Positions 21,401 through 32,735 of a stretch of 64,000 bases of DNA are shown in pieces. Numbering within the stretch: position 1 is the stretch's first letter; the number at the start of each line of letters is the position of its first letter. A program made the position numbers and the translations under genes. The notes under the pieces are model-generated. The model searched no databases and was not told the DNA's origin. It saw only the letters and a program-made list of their open reading frames with translations. Source of the DNA: Mesodorylaimus sp. YZB2_4 (Eukaryota; Nematoda; Enoplea; Dorylaimida; Dorylaimidae); contig JASANH010000135.1 in the NCBI GenBank assembly GCA_030248295.1, positions 1 through 64,000 on the forward strand, in the 5' to 3' direction.

Positions 21401-24400
21401 TATCAAGTAGGCAAGAGCATCTTGCATTTGGCCTGACCATGCCAAAAGATCGTTATTTACTGATGGCTGAAAAGCATATAAGATAAGAAACCTTTGAAAG
21501 CTCCTAAATATTGTAGGTCTCACTGTAGGTATCGAATCAGTTAGGTTTTCTGCTGTAGTGGATCCACGGGTCTCTTTAGGCTGGGCAGCTGAGTGGAATT
21601 CCTGGTTTGGTGCTCTGGCTGTTTTTGTGTTTTCAGAGCTCGTAGTGAATACAGGTCTTTTAGAAACATCGTCTAATCTAGGTTGTGACTGGGCGCTTAT
21701 TTCTGGTAATGGGGCCTCACGATTATTTGTTTGCGGATTGCTAGGCTTCAAATTATTTTCATCAGGGGCAGCTGTGTTTGTATCGCCAGGGCTATCTGAG
21801 GTAAGTGGGGAGACCAAATCAGAGTTTCCTGGCCCTTTTGGATTTGCTTCCTGGACTCCAGGACCAGCTGCAGGTCCTTCTGCCGATTGCTCGTAGGTCG
21901 GAAGTCGATTAGCCGAATCTGTTTTTATTTTTTCAAAAGTGGCTTCAACTTGTTCAGGTGTTTTGTCATCATCAGGGGATACACCCAGCTTGGGGCCTAA
22001 GTCAGGACTTGGACCGTTTCTTGTGCCTGGTGGGCTGTCAGAGGAGTCGGGACCAACATTCTTGCTCCTTGGAGGCTGAATTGGACGTTGGGTCAGTGGG
22101 GACAGTGGCGCGCCTTGGTCGGATTTAGAAACAACTGAAGCCACTTTGCCAGGGCGAAAGTTGAGGTCAGATAAGTCTGACATATTGCCAGGAGGAGGTG
22201 GAGGTTGGGTTAGGTTATCTGTGATGGGCGGGCTGGAAGAACCTAGGCGTAGTGAATTGGGGGACTCGGGCAGCGAGCTTGCGGATTGGGCACTGGTGGT
22301 AATTTCAAAAAGGTGGTTAGATGCTTTGACTGCAGGTGACTGAGCGAAATTAGATCCAACTCCTTGCGAGAGGACTTGTGCGCTAGGAACTTGGAGAAGA
22401 TCTGCACCAAAGGGCTGAGGTCGATCTGCGATGGTAACCTGAGGAATGGAATCTGTGATTGAAGAAGCAGTAGCTTCGAGGTCCTGACGTCCAGGAGTTT
22501 TTAAGCCGCTCAATTTGGAAAGATAAACAAATTCGGTCGCCGATGGACTTTGTGCAACCCCTCTCATCGGGGCTTGCTGACCAAATGGAGGCAAAAACGG
22601 AAGCTGCTGGACGGAAAAATTTGGTGGAGCTTCAGTAACATCTGTAACCTCGCTGTTAGCCTGAAACGCTGGTTTTTCTGACAAGAACAGCAAAAAGTCC
22701 TGGAGGTGGTGTCTGTTTTACGACTAGCTGGAGGTAGTTCTGTGCCTGGGAAAGTCACTGATACAGATGTTTCGGACAGAGGTCTTTGAGCAAAAGCGAT
22801 TTGATCTAAAGACGAAGTTTTTGGAAATGTGGTGGGTGCGGCCTCCCAGGCTTTGGAGAGATCTGGAGCTGAGTCCTCAGTCACTGACATCTTACCTAGA
22901 GCCCCAGATAGGCTGGGCAACTCAAGGTTGGATGGCATACTGATTTTATGCTGCTCAATTTGCACAAGTTGTTGAACTGGTGCTAATAAATTTAATATCT
23001 TCCATTGTTCAGGATCTAGTTTACCGCTCATAAGTGGCTGAGACGTACTAGTCGGGTCGGTGCTGCTGCCGCCTACTGGGGAGATAATGGGAATCACTGG
23101 TTTCAGCTGCTTGCTAGGCATAATGAGTCCTCTCGATGACTGCGGACTCCATGTGGGTTGGGAACTGATGATTACAGGAAGAGGTGCGATTTCATTTGTA
23201 CCTATAGGTGCCTCATACACTGAGACTGATAAACGTGACGAAACTTCTTGACTTGGCTGAACACTCATGGAAGGCGAGAGCTGCGAAACGGTGGCTAGCA
23301 GTTGCAATACGGCTTGCTGTGCAAACGAAGTACTCGCAATTGTATTTGTAACCTGACCCGAAGGGAAGATTGGTGGTGGATATAACGTTAGACTTTTCGA
23401 GGGCGACCCAGTCACAGTCAAAGTCATGTCAGTGAGCGGGGCAATTGGTGGTGGAGATTGTGGGACATTTGTTTGTGATGAAAGTATTGGGTGCACTTGT
23501 GTATCCTTCCCTAATGCTCCTGTTGTGGTTGTGATGTCTTGGCTGTCCCTAGTCTCTGGCACTAGTGCGAAAGCAGCTGGTTCCGTATCGTCTTCACTCG
23601 ATTCTGATGCGCTCAGTCTATCAGAATAAGGCTGGCCAGGGCCTTGTGTCGCATATATTGTACCTGCATATGGGTCTTTTTTTGCAAGCTGCCCTGGTGT
23701 TGCATGACGCCACGCGCCGATAGCATTTTTGGAGGGAGTAGTCACTGTATCAGAATGTTCTGTGCTTAATAAATGGCTCTCATATAGTGGCTCAAGGGTC
23801 TGAGTATCTTTTTGCAACGTTTTTACTGTGGTGTCAACATCCCAGCCAGTCGTTGGATCTGTGGCCTTTATGGAAAGGATGGAGGTTTTTAAGTACAAAC
23901 TGTCAGAAGGTTGAAAAGACAACTTTTCTATCGCTGCTCGACTGGAAGTGCTTGTCGCAATTCCATCAACTACTTGGAGGTTTTGAATGCTTCCCGGGGT
24001 TGCTCTACGTCTAGTTGAGCCGTGTTTTGCAGTTGACGTGGTGGTCGTGATTGGTAACAGTGGACTAGGTGGAGGGGGTGTTTCTGTATTGGCTGTAACT
24101 GAGGTTGATACACCGCTAAGACCATCAGCAGCCTCGGAAAGAGCAGATTGAGTGCTAACTGTGGTTTCAGGAACATGTTCCAGAGATGTTGCAGCAACAG
24201 AAGAAGGAAAATTATCCATCAGTACTCGCATGTTGGTTGTGATGACACTTCCGTCAACAACTTGCAACTTCTGAATGGTGCCTGGCGTTGCTCTGCGCCA
24301 ATCACCGAGTTTTGCTCGAGTTGAGATTTCATAGGTTGATGCAGGTCCAATTGGAAACCGAGTGGTCAGGGTAAAGTATGGTGGCTGAGATGAACTTTTA

Positions 24401-27400
24401 GGGAAGGCAGTGTTTATGGTGCTTGTAAACTGAGCCGCTTTTGAAGTTGTGGACGGAATTGACGGTGTGCGACTATTGATCGATGCTATTGATCTTGTCA
24501 GTAATGAGCTCGAAACAGAAGCAACTGAAGGCCTGGAGGGATCTGAAGAAGGTGCTAGTGTCTGTGAGGTGGAAGTCTTCTCTGTAGTGCTTCCCGCAAG
24601 GCCTGTGACAGTGCTGGAAGTGCTGTCTCTTGAAACAGTTGTAACGGAAGGAGCCAGAAACTGTGAGGTTATTGAAGCTGATATCTGTTTTGAATAAGTC
24701 GCCAGGGTTGACACAGGCGTGCTGGAAGCTGGGTTCTTGTGCCTTGTTGAAGTTATGATGTCTGCCCCTGCTGTGCTGACTTGGCTGGTAACGCTTTCAC
24801 CAGTTCTTGTTTTTGGAGAAGTCATCTCGACGCTGCTGTGTGAAGCATCTGACAATGAGGTACTGGAGCTGATGGAGCTGGTGGTAGAAGTTGTGCCAGT
24901 GGATGTAGACCAAATCGTTAAGGAATTAGTGCTTGATACTGTTGGAGTTTTAGTCGAGGTACTTAAACTTGTTTGAACGAGGGAAGCTGGAGGAGGAAAT
25001 GTTGATACTGCTGTAGCGGACTGACTTGTGATTGTGGTTGAGCTGCTTTTGGTTGAAGTCATCGTTCTAGAAATGCTGAACGCTGAAGTCAGTTGCAACG
25101 ACAGTGTCGATGTGGTGATAGCATCAGAGCTTATAACGCTGGTCGCAGTGCCTGTCGATTGACTTCTGCTAGATTGATTCATGGTGCTGCTTACTCCCGT
25201 GCTTGTCCCTGCTGAAGTAAGGCCAACTATCGCTGTTAATGTTGCTGTGCTTGCATTTAGAGTTTGGGTGATGGATAGGTCTGTGTGAATGGATGTCTGG
25301 TCTGTGGCTACTGATTGGCTAGTGGGAACAGTTGTGACGGCAGGTGTACTTGTAGTCATAACGGACGATGGCGTCATCGATGATACTGGACTAGAAGAGA
25401 CTGCAGTTGATTCATCTGTAATCGAGCTAGTACTGGTTGACTCTGATGGTTGCACGGTGGATGTTACTGCAGGTGCCGTCGATGTTGTCGTGACTGCGGT
25501 CCAGTTAGCTGTCCCAGAAAACGATTCTGTCGAGTATGATGTAGCCTGAGTTGACACAACGGTAGGCGTTGCCATGGTGGGTGTCATAGCGCTTGGGGCT
25601 GCTGTTGTGGGAGCACTGCTAGCAGAGTTACCTGTAACTGAGCTTTTAATGGTTGACTCTGATGATAATATGGTGGTGATATTTGATACAGCTGTGGATG
25701 CCATCGATGTTGTCGCGACCGTGGTCCAATGCCCAGAAAAGAATTGTGTTGAGTATGAAATGGCCTGAGTTGAAAAACTGCTGGTTGCTATAGACGTCGT
25801 CGTACTGGGCGAATTGCTTGTCATGATGGAAGTCACAGCGGTAGGAGCTGATGTGGTTGTTGCAGAAACAGTGCTAGCGGGCTCAAAAGTGCCGGTGTCA
25901 GTGGCAGTGGTTTCTGCAGTTAAGGTTACAACTGAACTGCTAGCAGACAAGGCTGTAGCATTGATGGTATTGATAGTGGACTCAAGGGCAGGTGGCACTG
26001 TTGAAGAAACCGTTTCAGTTCTTGATGCCCAAACCGAAGTTCCATCAGAGCTTGACGGGAGAAACGTCTGTGATAATGTACCTGGTGCTAAGATTGTGCT
26101 AGCAGGTATACTTGTCCAAGTGGATTCGGCGGCCGTACTTGTGCTTTCGAGGGAAGATGTAGCGTGCGAAGAAACTTGGGTTGTTGTCGCAACTGTACTG
26201 ATAGGCGCGGTCGTCGTCTGAGAGGATTCGGCTACGGTTGTGCTTTTGCTTGTGGGGGCAGATGTCTCAGCCGTGCTGGTGGCCACAGGTGTCATTAGGG
26301 TAGACGTGCTTGCGCTTGTAACGAGGACATCAGTCGTCGCAGAGGAAGTGGATACTGACGCGGTTGTGGGGACTGTGGTCATCTCAGTCGATGTCGAAGA
26401 CGCGGTAGTAATTGTGGTTGAAGGTAGGGTAGTGGTCATTGCGGACGTCGTAGTCGTGGTCGACGTAGTTGTGGTGTAGTAAGCTGAAATGCAAGGTTAC
26501 TGTGGCCTCATGCAGACTTGTATGGTGTTTCCCCTACCGACAAAAATATCTTGTTGCACTTCTACAGTCACATTTGAGCATGCTCGGGTGATTGACCATG
26601 TTCGATAAACATATGTTTGGTTAACCGCTTGATCATTGTAGGTCCAGTTCCAAGCGATTTCTTGTCCAGAAGCGCATGCCTTGGTTTCCACTCTGGGCAC
26701 TCCCGTAAGACTCGCATCGGTCAAGTCGGAGGTGCTGTTCAAGTGGGCAGTCGGGGGTGCAGCGTATGTGTCTAATGGCAGGGTCAATGTGATAAGCTGT
26801 GTTAAATTATCTGCGATATTCCCACAGCCATCGATCAGCTTCCACAATCGGCTCACCACAGAGGAGCAGCCATTGCTGGATAAACTGACACTAACGTCAG
26901 AGTAGGCCAGCTTGTGAGGGACGCATCTTGGATCGACATAAGCTTCTGCCAAATCGGGTTCTGAGTTATTGACTGGAGCTGGCGCGACCGATAAGTCGCA
27001 GGATATCAAGTTGGAGTCTAGGACAGATATGACTGGTATGAGGGCTGCCAAATCTTCGTCAGTTCTTCCATCGCCATCATCGTCTTTGAAGTTGCGCAAC
27101 TCTTCATCTACCCACCCATCGCAGTCGTTGTCAATGCCGTCAGGTGGGTTCGTATCATCCGTCTGCGTGCAAAAGTAGGAGCCTTTGCCTAAACGTAATC
27201 CAGCCATGTAGGCGTACGAGATGTCTTGGCCGAACCCATACGCCGCAACGCTGAATAAAACGCTAACGTCTGAGTGCTCTATCTTGAAATCTTCCGCCAC
27301 ACTTCCACATTTTAACTTGTATTGGTAAGCGCTCAAAGTGGTGTTTGGGATTTTGTTGGGAGGCGTTAAGCCGAGAAATGACTGATTGTTGAGAAGAAGT

Positions 27401-30400
27401 CCGCCTGATTTGGTTTCTTCGATCACAATTGTCAGATGATGGCTGTAAAAGAGTGGATTGCACGACACGATGAAGAAAGTATTTGTGAATCCGTCCGTAG
27501 GTGGAACCATCAGTAGCGCTGGGTCGCTATCTGAAAATATATCTGCTGTAAGTCGGTATCAGCGATGAAGAACTGACTGATGGTCTTTGTCAAGCGGCCC
27601 CCCGGGTCAGGTATCTGTAGAGAAAAGCCAGCCCAGCCGTACGTTCAATTATACTTGCCACTATTGTTTTACTGCTTGCAGCAATGCAGCAATTTATCTA
27701 TCGATATGCTATTGCAAGTGGGAAGAATACAGTGCGTACAGTACTGCAGTGAATCGAGAAAAGTCGACTCCAACTGCATATTCTGATGCTTCAAGCATAA
27801 CCCATAGTCCTTTTCGGACTCACATGTAATAGGCGCGAATATCTTATTTGCACCTACAGTACATATTCATACTGATATGTATATATCTATAAATATTTAT
27901 ATATTTATTTATAATATATACTTGCTTAAATACATAGGTACATATATTTATTCAAAAATATATATGCTGTAAATATATTTATTTATTTATGTGTACAACA
28001 GATGCAGATAAAGCCGCGCCTATTGCACATATATTCTGCACACCAGTCACATTCCCTTACATGTTCCCTGGTACCCGGAGCCTTGCATGTACTGCGCCAC
28101 TTGCAACGGGCCATTGGCGATCAAGTAGGAATACTCTGATTGCAACGTGAACACGTTTCTCCATTCTCTGGCCTTCAGTGTGAACGTTTCACTCGAGACA
28201 GTTCCAATGCGAGTCACATTTAGATTAGTATAGGCGACGACCTTGAAGATTTCATAGCAAGCTGCGCAAAACGTGACATTGAAGCAGCAGGTTGGTTGCC
28301 GCGTACACGAGTGGCTGAATGGCGTCAGTGCAAAGCGCATGCCCCAAGTGAAAGTTGGTGTGAGCTGAAAAGCAAAGTACGTATACTGTGTGCCGTTGAC
28401 TGACGCTTGTTTCTGAAGGTTAGTTTGCCAAATTTGGCGAAGCAGCCATTCCAGTACGCGTCGGACAACCAAGGGCTGGTCCCCTATTAGGGGTTTAAAG
28501 TTTGTACTGAGGTGCAACACAATAACGATTGTTCTTCATTTACTGTATTTCTTGCCTGCACGCAGCCAACAAAACAGCTTCCCAACCGCTCCCATTCGCT
28601 GCGCATCTTCACAGTTGCATCGGCGGCGCCTATGTTTTTATGTGGTGTGACCTCCTTCTAGCATATTCGTGCACAGCCACTTCTCTTACAGTCAGTGAGG
28701 CCTCCGCCTCATACTATCAGTACCTATGTTACCGTAGGTTTCCTCACAGAGAAGAGCACGCTGGTTACCCATGTGAACTTCAAATTAGCTGTGACCTGTG
28801 ACTCGAAAATAGGCTTATTCAGCTGATGCGAAACGCGAGTTAGTGCTGTTTGATCTATTTGCAATTGCAGCACTATAAGTGGTCTTGTGGTTGTCCTTGA
28901 CTTACCTGCTCGACCATATGGTCACAGCAACAACAAGGTTTGGGATAATTAGCGCATGCAGCACTGGTAATCACAGCCACTGGCTTTGTGGCTGTGATCT
29001 TGGCGCCGGACATGTGCGGCTTGTTGGACAAGAAGATGACATCCATTTCGTCGGCGTCGTAATTTTCGACCAGACCCGACGGATACACGACAGTAATAGA
29101 TGTGTTTGGTGTCGTGGCAACGATGTGGATATTGTTACCAGTGTCTTCGATTCCAGCCACGATATATTCGGTGCCAAGAACATCGGTTGGCAGGACTAAG
29201 AATCCATCGGATGTAGCTGGATAATAATTCATGCTGTAGACAACGAATTCGTAGTCAGCTATTAGCTTGATTCCTATGGATGGGCTCGAGGTAACATTCA
29301 CCACGCGCACTTGCTTATTGTCGATGGGTTGAATTCTGGTAAAACTGTTATCTCGGGTCGTGATGGTCACATCGAACGTCTTACCAACTGTCGTTGCTAG
29401 CATCAATTGAAAAGTATGAGTGGCGAAATTCGGTGGAAAGGTCGCATAGAAAAGGGTTCCAACATGGTCGGGTGTATCTGCTTAAAAATAGATATTAGGT
29501 TTGTGCAATTGTCTAGCGAGGCGCATAGAAATATTATAGAGATCTCGTGAAAATTGTTCTTGCAAAAGGTGCCTAACGTCATCACCCAGCAGGCCAGTAC
29601 TAGGGTATACAATAAAACATGGAAGACACCCCATTGATTCAACATGACGGTGCGAAGGCAAAAAGTTTTGAAAAAAGTTGGTTTCTGACCGGGACCAAGG
29701 AGAAGAATTTCTTGAATGATGGGCGTGGTGCCATAATCGACCCGTGCTTCTTACGTAATAGGCGCCCCAGCGTACTCTTTTAGCATTGAGCATCTAACGG
29801 GCACTTAGATCAGCAGAAATTTCAAAATATAAGCCGCCTTTATTGCCGTGAATCTTCACATCCCCCCCCCCCCCCCACTCATACCCCTGTTATGTTTAGC
29901 TGTAATAACGTATATTTTCGAGGTAGGTATGCAGCACATAATGTTCAGCTGAAAGACACATGGATTTAAAAAACTCGAATTGCGCGTCTTGCATACTGCA
30001 TGTTTTCATCAAACATCACGGAGGAGTAAAAACAAAAAATTTTCTTCACCTGTCTTTTATGTACTGTAAGACGTCTTTTGTATCTAGTTTGAGACAAAGT
30101 ACAGACTAGAATCGATGTCGGAATATTTTTTAAAAAATGATATTCTGATTCAGTACCCACGTTTAATGGGGTAGCCAAAATTCTGGACCTTCAGCACCTA
30201 TCTAAAAAGAGTCGAAATTCTTTATTGCAATAAAGGACCGTTGGAAAATAAAAATTTCGTCTTCTTGAATAATGAAGGCACGGGTCCAGAATTCTGGCCG
30301 CCAGAATACGTGGGTGATAAATCTCAATATCATACCCTTTTTTCAGTATTCCGACGTCGATTCCAGAGTGTCTTCGTCTGTATATCTGCTAGTCTAATGC

Positions 30401-31635
30401 TGGTGGTATATCATACTCATACTCATAGTTTACTCGTGCCTAAACGCGAATCGCCTAATGAAAATTTCACTTAAGAAATTGAGTCTCGGGCGACAGAACA
30501 TCAATGTCAACAGGAATAGGCTGACAAGATGTAAAACAAGTTTAAGTGCAATGTCTTTGTGGCGGTAATGAGATCTGTTTTGTAAGCACTTACTCTGTAA
30601 GAAGAGAAGATTCCGACGTCGTCTCACCATTGATCCATCTTTCAAGGTCTTCTTGTCATTGTCTTCTTTGTCATTGTGGAGGGGAACGATCAGATTTTCA
30701 GATTCTTTTGCTACATTTGTTTGACGTTTCTGGCGAGCGTTGTCCTCGGCAATAATGCTTGCGCTGTATTCTTGCAACTAAAACATAAGATTTTGACATC
30801 TAGAAACAGCTCATGTTCATCATGTTCATGTTTTACCACATCACCAAACGCGTATGCGCACTCGAGGGTGAAGGGACACATTTTACACGAAATGATTTAC
30901 CGGCCCGCGAGTCGAACACTCGCCCGTAACTGCGCACCTGGCGTGAGAGGCAGACGCCTAACCCACCAGGCAACGAGGCCGGTGGGTTAGCTCACAATCA
31001 GTTCGGTGCTGGTTACCAAGCCAAAAGTACAAGATCGTTAAAATTATGTAGCCAAGATACAATTTTCAAGATTCAATTCTTGGCTAATATGCAAGGTATT
31101 GGCCAAGATACAATTTTTTTGCTCCTGTCCTCACCTAACTGTGAAAATTCCTACCCTGACGGGCAATAGAACATTAAAATTAAAAGTAGTTTTCTGCCGA
31201 TCACAACGTTGATTTTCTGGTTTTATCAAAAAATGATAAAGAGGATCAAGCAATACCGCGACTATAAAGCACAAAAGCACTACATACCGCACGATAAACT
31301 CCTGGTGCTTTCTGCTTCAAGGCGGAGACCTTGTATGGATTCAGATTGCAGGCAGAAACCGAAGGGAACTCCAACGGTCCACTTTCGAGCTATATGAAAG
31401 ATAATTTTACACAAGACGGCGAAGTCTGATGACACTCAGAGCTAACCTTAGTCCAAGTTCCGATCGGATATTGGAAAAAGAAAATCACCGACTGTGCAAC
31501 AAACCCCATAAACACGGCGAGGCATGCCAGAAGTGTGACTGCCCACGCAACCTTTGCGGATGTCTTGACTGCGTAAGCTGGCGAGAAAATTGTCCTGAGC
31601 GAACTGTGAGAGAACTCCGCTTTCAGGTCTTCCAT
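18460..31635 (-). CDS. DEG/ENaC channel with IgGFc-binding and mucin-like ectodomain, 2781 aa
   Basis: Sixteen exons join with matching phases: 31635-31447, 30777-30594, 29684-29586, 29477-28906, 28364-28061, 27530-26538, 26483-22722, 22677-21297, 20970-20712, 20652-20563, 20505-20400, 19787-19709, 19651-19594, 19532-19474, 18770-18695 and 18594-18460. The sum is 8346 nt, ending in TGA. An in-frame TGA precedes the ATG. Domains: short cytosolic N-terminus; TM1 about 30-54; IgGFc-binding type beta domain about 155-560 (GTLFYATFPPNF, DPALLMVPP, QDISYAYMAGLRL); Asp-rich patch 575-610; mucin-like Ser/Thr region about 780-1700; Pro-rich part to about 2440; then DEG/ENaC ectodomain 2450-2740. Channel signatures include NEFIFWCRYAGKKC, YGNCFTFN, AGFALVFHQP, DPYSTC, CYQKLMLDRCGCGDPRYP, CGCKPAC and a late W-P. 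TM2 is 2748-2775 (NVGLWLGFCAISFIE). Likely a plasma-membrane cation-channel subunit with a giant extracellular tether. Weak points: the link from TM1 to the IgGFc part through exons 2-3, and the choice of the 30594 donor over one at about 30630. Confidence 0.85.
20200..20399. other. Intronic short direct repeats
   Basis: Within an intron of the degenerin gene, CTAAGCTGAGGGTGCTG-like words repeat several times (20320-20375) and recur at about 19945. Local slippage-type repetition; no coding sense. Confidence 0.4.
22722..26483 (-). other. Mucin-like exon of the degenerin gene (1254 codons)
   Basis: One 3762-bp exon encodes a Ser/Thr-dominated chain with almost no charged residues in its first ~700 residues and no cysteine that I can see, a typical substrate for dense O-glycosylation. 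Acidic and basic residues increase later. It is bounded by a 54-bp intron (26484-26537, donor GTAGGGG) and a 44-bp intron (22678-22721, donor GTAAAAC). Both keep phase with the IgGFc exon before and the Pro-rich/channel exon after, so the mucin lies inside the channel protein. The long Val-rich frames on the plus strand here are antisense artefacts of the ACX/TCX codons. Confidence 0.85.
23673..24303 (-). repeat. Repeated peptide motif in the mucin exon
   Basis: The exon encodes WRRATPGTIQKLQVVDG (24251-24303), RRRATPGSIQNLQVVDG (23962-24013) and a shorter WRHATPGQLAKKD (about 23673-23715). Spacing is about 290 bp. These are more conserved than the surrounding Ser/Thr-rich text, so they are functional motifs or remnants of a longer internal repeat. 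Confidence 0.75.
26538..29477 (-). other. IgGFc-binding-type domain exons of the degenerin gene
   Basis: Three exons (29477-28906, 28364-28061, 27530-26538) encode a fold known from the N-termini of Fc-gamma-binding protein and related secreted invertebrate proteins. Landmarks are Phe-Tyr-Ala-Thr-Phe at the start, EYIVAG, a Cys-Cys-Cys-Cys knot (PKPCCCCDHMVEQ), TFTWGMRF, EYSYLIANGPLQVAQY and the DPALLMVPP block. Glycosylation sequons (NVT, NTS, NTT) are frequent. The last exon continues with DNDCDGWVDEE and DDDGDGRTDED, resembling Asp-rich Ca-binding loops, and then a Cys-containing region ending in QDIFVG before the mucin exon. Confidence 0.8.
27870..27995. repeat. AT-rich low-complexity tract in intron
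   Basis: Irregular (TATATAT/TTATT)n sequence within the intron between 28061 and 27530. No unit is perfectly conserved. Confidence 0.7.
30100..30390. repeat. MITE family C, complete palindromic copy
   Basis: Left half (AATCGATGTCGGAATA, then GTACCCACG, then CAAAATTCTGGACC) and right half are inverted copies over roughly 90 bp each, separated by about 90 bp. It lies in an intron of the degenerin gene. Other copies are at 46085-46398 and, as a half, 1985-2160. No coding capacity. Confidence 0.8.
30855..30983 (-). repeat. SINE family A, copy 1 (tRNA-like head)
   Basis: On the minus strand 30983-30899 folds with a perfect 7-bp acceptor (ACCGGCC/GGCCGGT), a GCCT/AGGC D-stem and a B-box GTGTTCGACTC. 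The anticodon region reads CTCTCAC like tRNA-Glu but pairs poorly. The body (AAATCATTTCGTGTAAAATG, then CTCGAG) follows. It lies in the intron between the first two degenerin exons. Confidence 0.75.
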
Positions 31636-31639
31636 CTTT

Positions 31640-32137
31640 GAGTGACCTCAAGCAAGCCCAAGCGCTCGTGGGGCTCCAATTACTTCTTTGACGGCAGTTT
31701 TCAACGCAGTAAGTATTTCTAGGGGCAGATGACCCTTGCAGTTTAATTCAACTGACAGTGAGTTACCTGGGCAATTCCATCAAAAGGTACTATTGTTTGT
31801 TTCCTCTTTCAATTCGCCAAACGCACAAGGACATACATCGTATTCGCTGCAGGTGATCGACTTCAGCACCTTTGCTCCTCAATAGCTAGGAAACCATTCT
31901 AGGCTTTTTTGGCCTCATACCAACGAGCGTGGGAGCAAACTACTATGCAGTTCATACTTCATACTTCATACTTCATACTTTACTGTATTCATACTCAAGC
32001 ACCACGGGCGCACTCAGGGAGTATAAAACACATAAATACAATAAGTTTCGAACAGCTTTGCGATGCTCGACAGCGTCTGAAACTTGGCCGTTTTGTTAAC
32101 TTGTCGAAGCATCGTCGGGAGCGCTTTTTTTCTACGC
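31640..32137. other. Upstream of degenerin gene; no gene recognised
   Basis: Would contain the promoter and 5' UTR of the degenerin gene, but no reliable core element was identified. A short CTTCATACT repeat lies at about 31948-31982. Confidence 0.35.
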
Positions 32138-32245
32138 AGTGCCTTGTCATGTCATGTCATATTTTATCCATAGCCAAGCGCTATACAGCGCACTCGAGGG
32201 CTGAGGAGCACATATTTCACAATCATTTTGTACCGAGGCGGGCAT
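32138..32245 (-). repeat. SINE family A, copy 2 (truncated)
   Basis: Matches, inverted, the end of the tRNA head (GCCTCGGTA) and body (CCCTCGAGTGCGCTGTATAG, GCTTGGCTATGGATAAA) of the copy at 60243-60412. The 5' part of the head is lost. Confidence 0.65.
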
Positions 32246-32735
32246 GAATATGATGGCGCTCTTGGACAAGAATGGTTACTTTGGCGCTATGTTTTTCATA
32301 TATTTTCAGACTTGAAGAACTATTCGGTTTTATTCACAAATAAAACCGTTTTGCTTCCAACTAGAATTCTCCGCAATGAATCGTCTCTCAGTGAAATGTC
32401 AGCGCTCTTGGCCTTTGTAACCCCTTGGTATTTAAAATATGAAGTTTTGATGGCTATTTCTAAGGTTAAATTGTATGATAGCTGGTCACCCACTCTATTT
32501 TTTAAAGTTGACTGCTCCGCTCTCTTTCAAGGGCATTGGCCCCAATTTATAGGCACCGGATCGAGCCGGGTTCAACCCGTCGCTGAAAGGTCCTGACCCG
32601 ACATTGGATTGGGTTGACCCGAATGTGTTATTATTTCCAAAAAAGTCTGTTATGACAGACTCGAAACTTTCAGACCACCCAATGCACAGAGTGGAACCAG
32701 GGCTTAGGATGGCTGGTCTACTCGGCCACAAGGAA
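32230..32735. repeat. Inverted-repeat block, left side
   Basis: Two segments have inverted partners downstream. 32240-32360 pairs with about 33945-34060, and 32642-32735 pairs with 33291-33375 (AACCAGGGCTTAGGATGGCTGG shared in part). Translated, the first segment and its partner both read HEYD, ALGQE, LLW, DLKNY. This suggests either a coding origin or recent common ancestry. Confidence 0.65.

Noticed and set aside
22100..26480. Long Val/Thr-rich plus-strand open frames (for example 25814-26221 and 24449-24697)
   Set aside because: They are the reverse complement of a Ser/Thr codon-rich minus-strand exon that is splice-linked on both sides; the antisense frames lack any family resemblance.
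29566..29645. A signal-peptide start (MLNQWGVFHVLLYTLVLACW) for a separate secreted IgGFc-binding protein
   Set aside because: In this frame the only good donor (GTGATG at 29585) is in phase 0, while the next exon needs phase 1. The other frame of the same exon fits both neighbours. It remains an alternative first exon if transcripts show it.
31240..31400. Additional plus-strand gene opposite the degenerin first exon
   Set aside because: Short frames with no splice continuity or similarity; the minus strand carries the recognisable TM1 exon.
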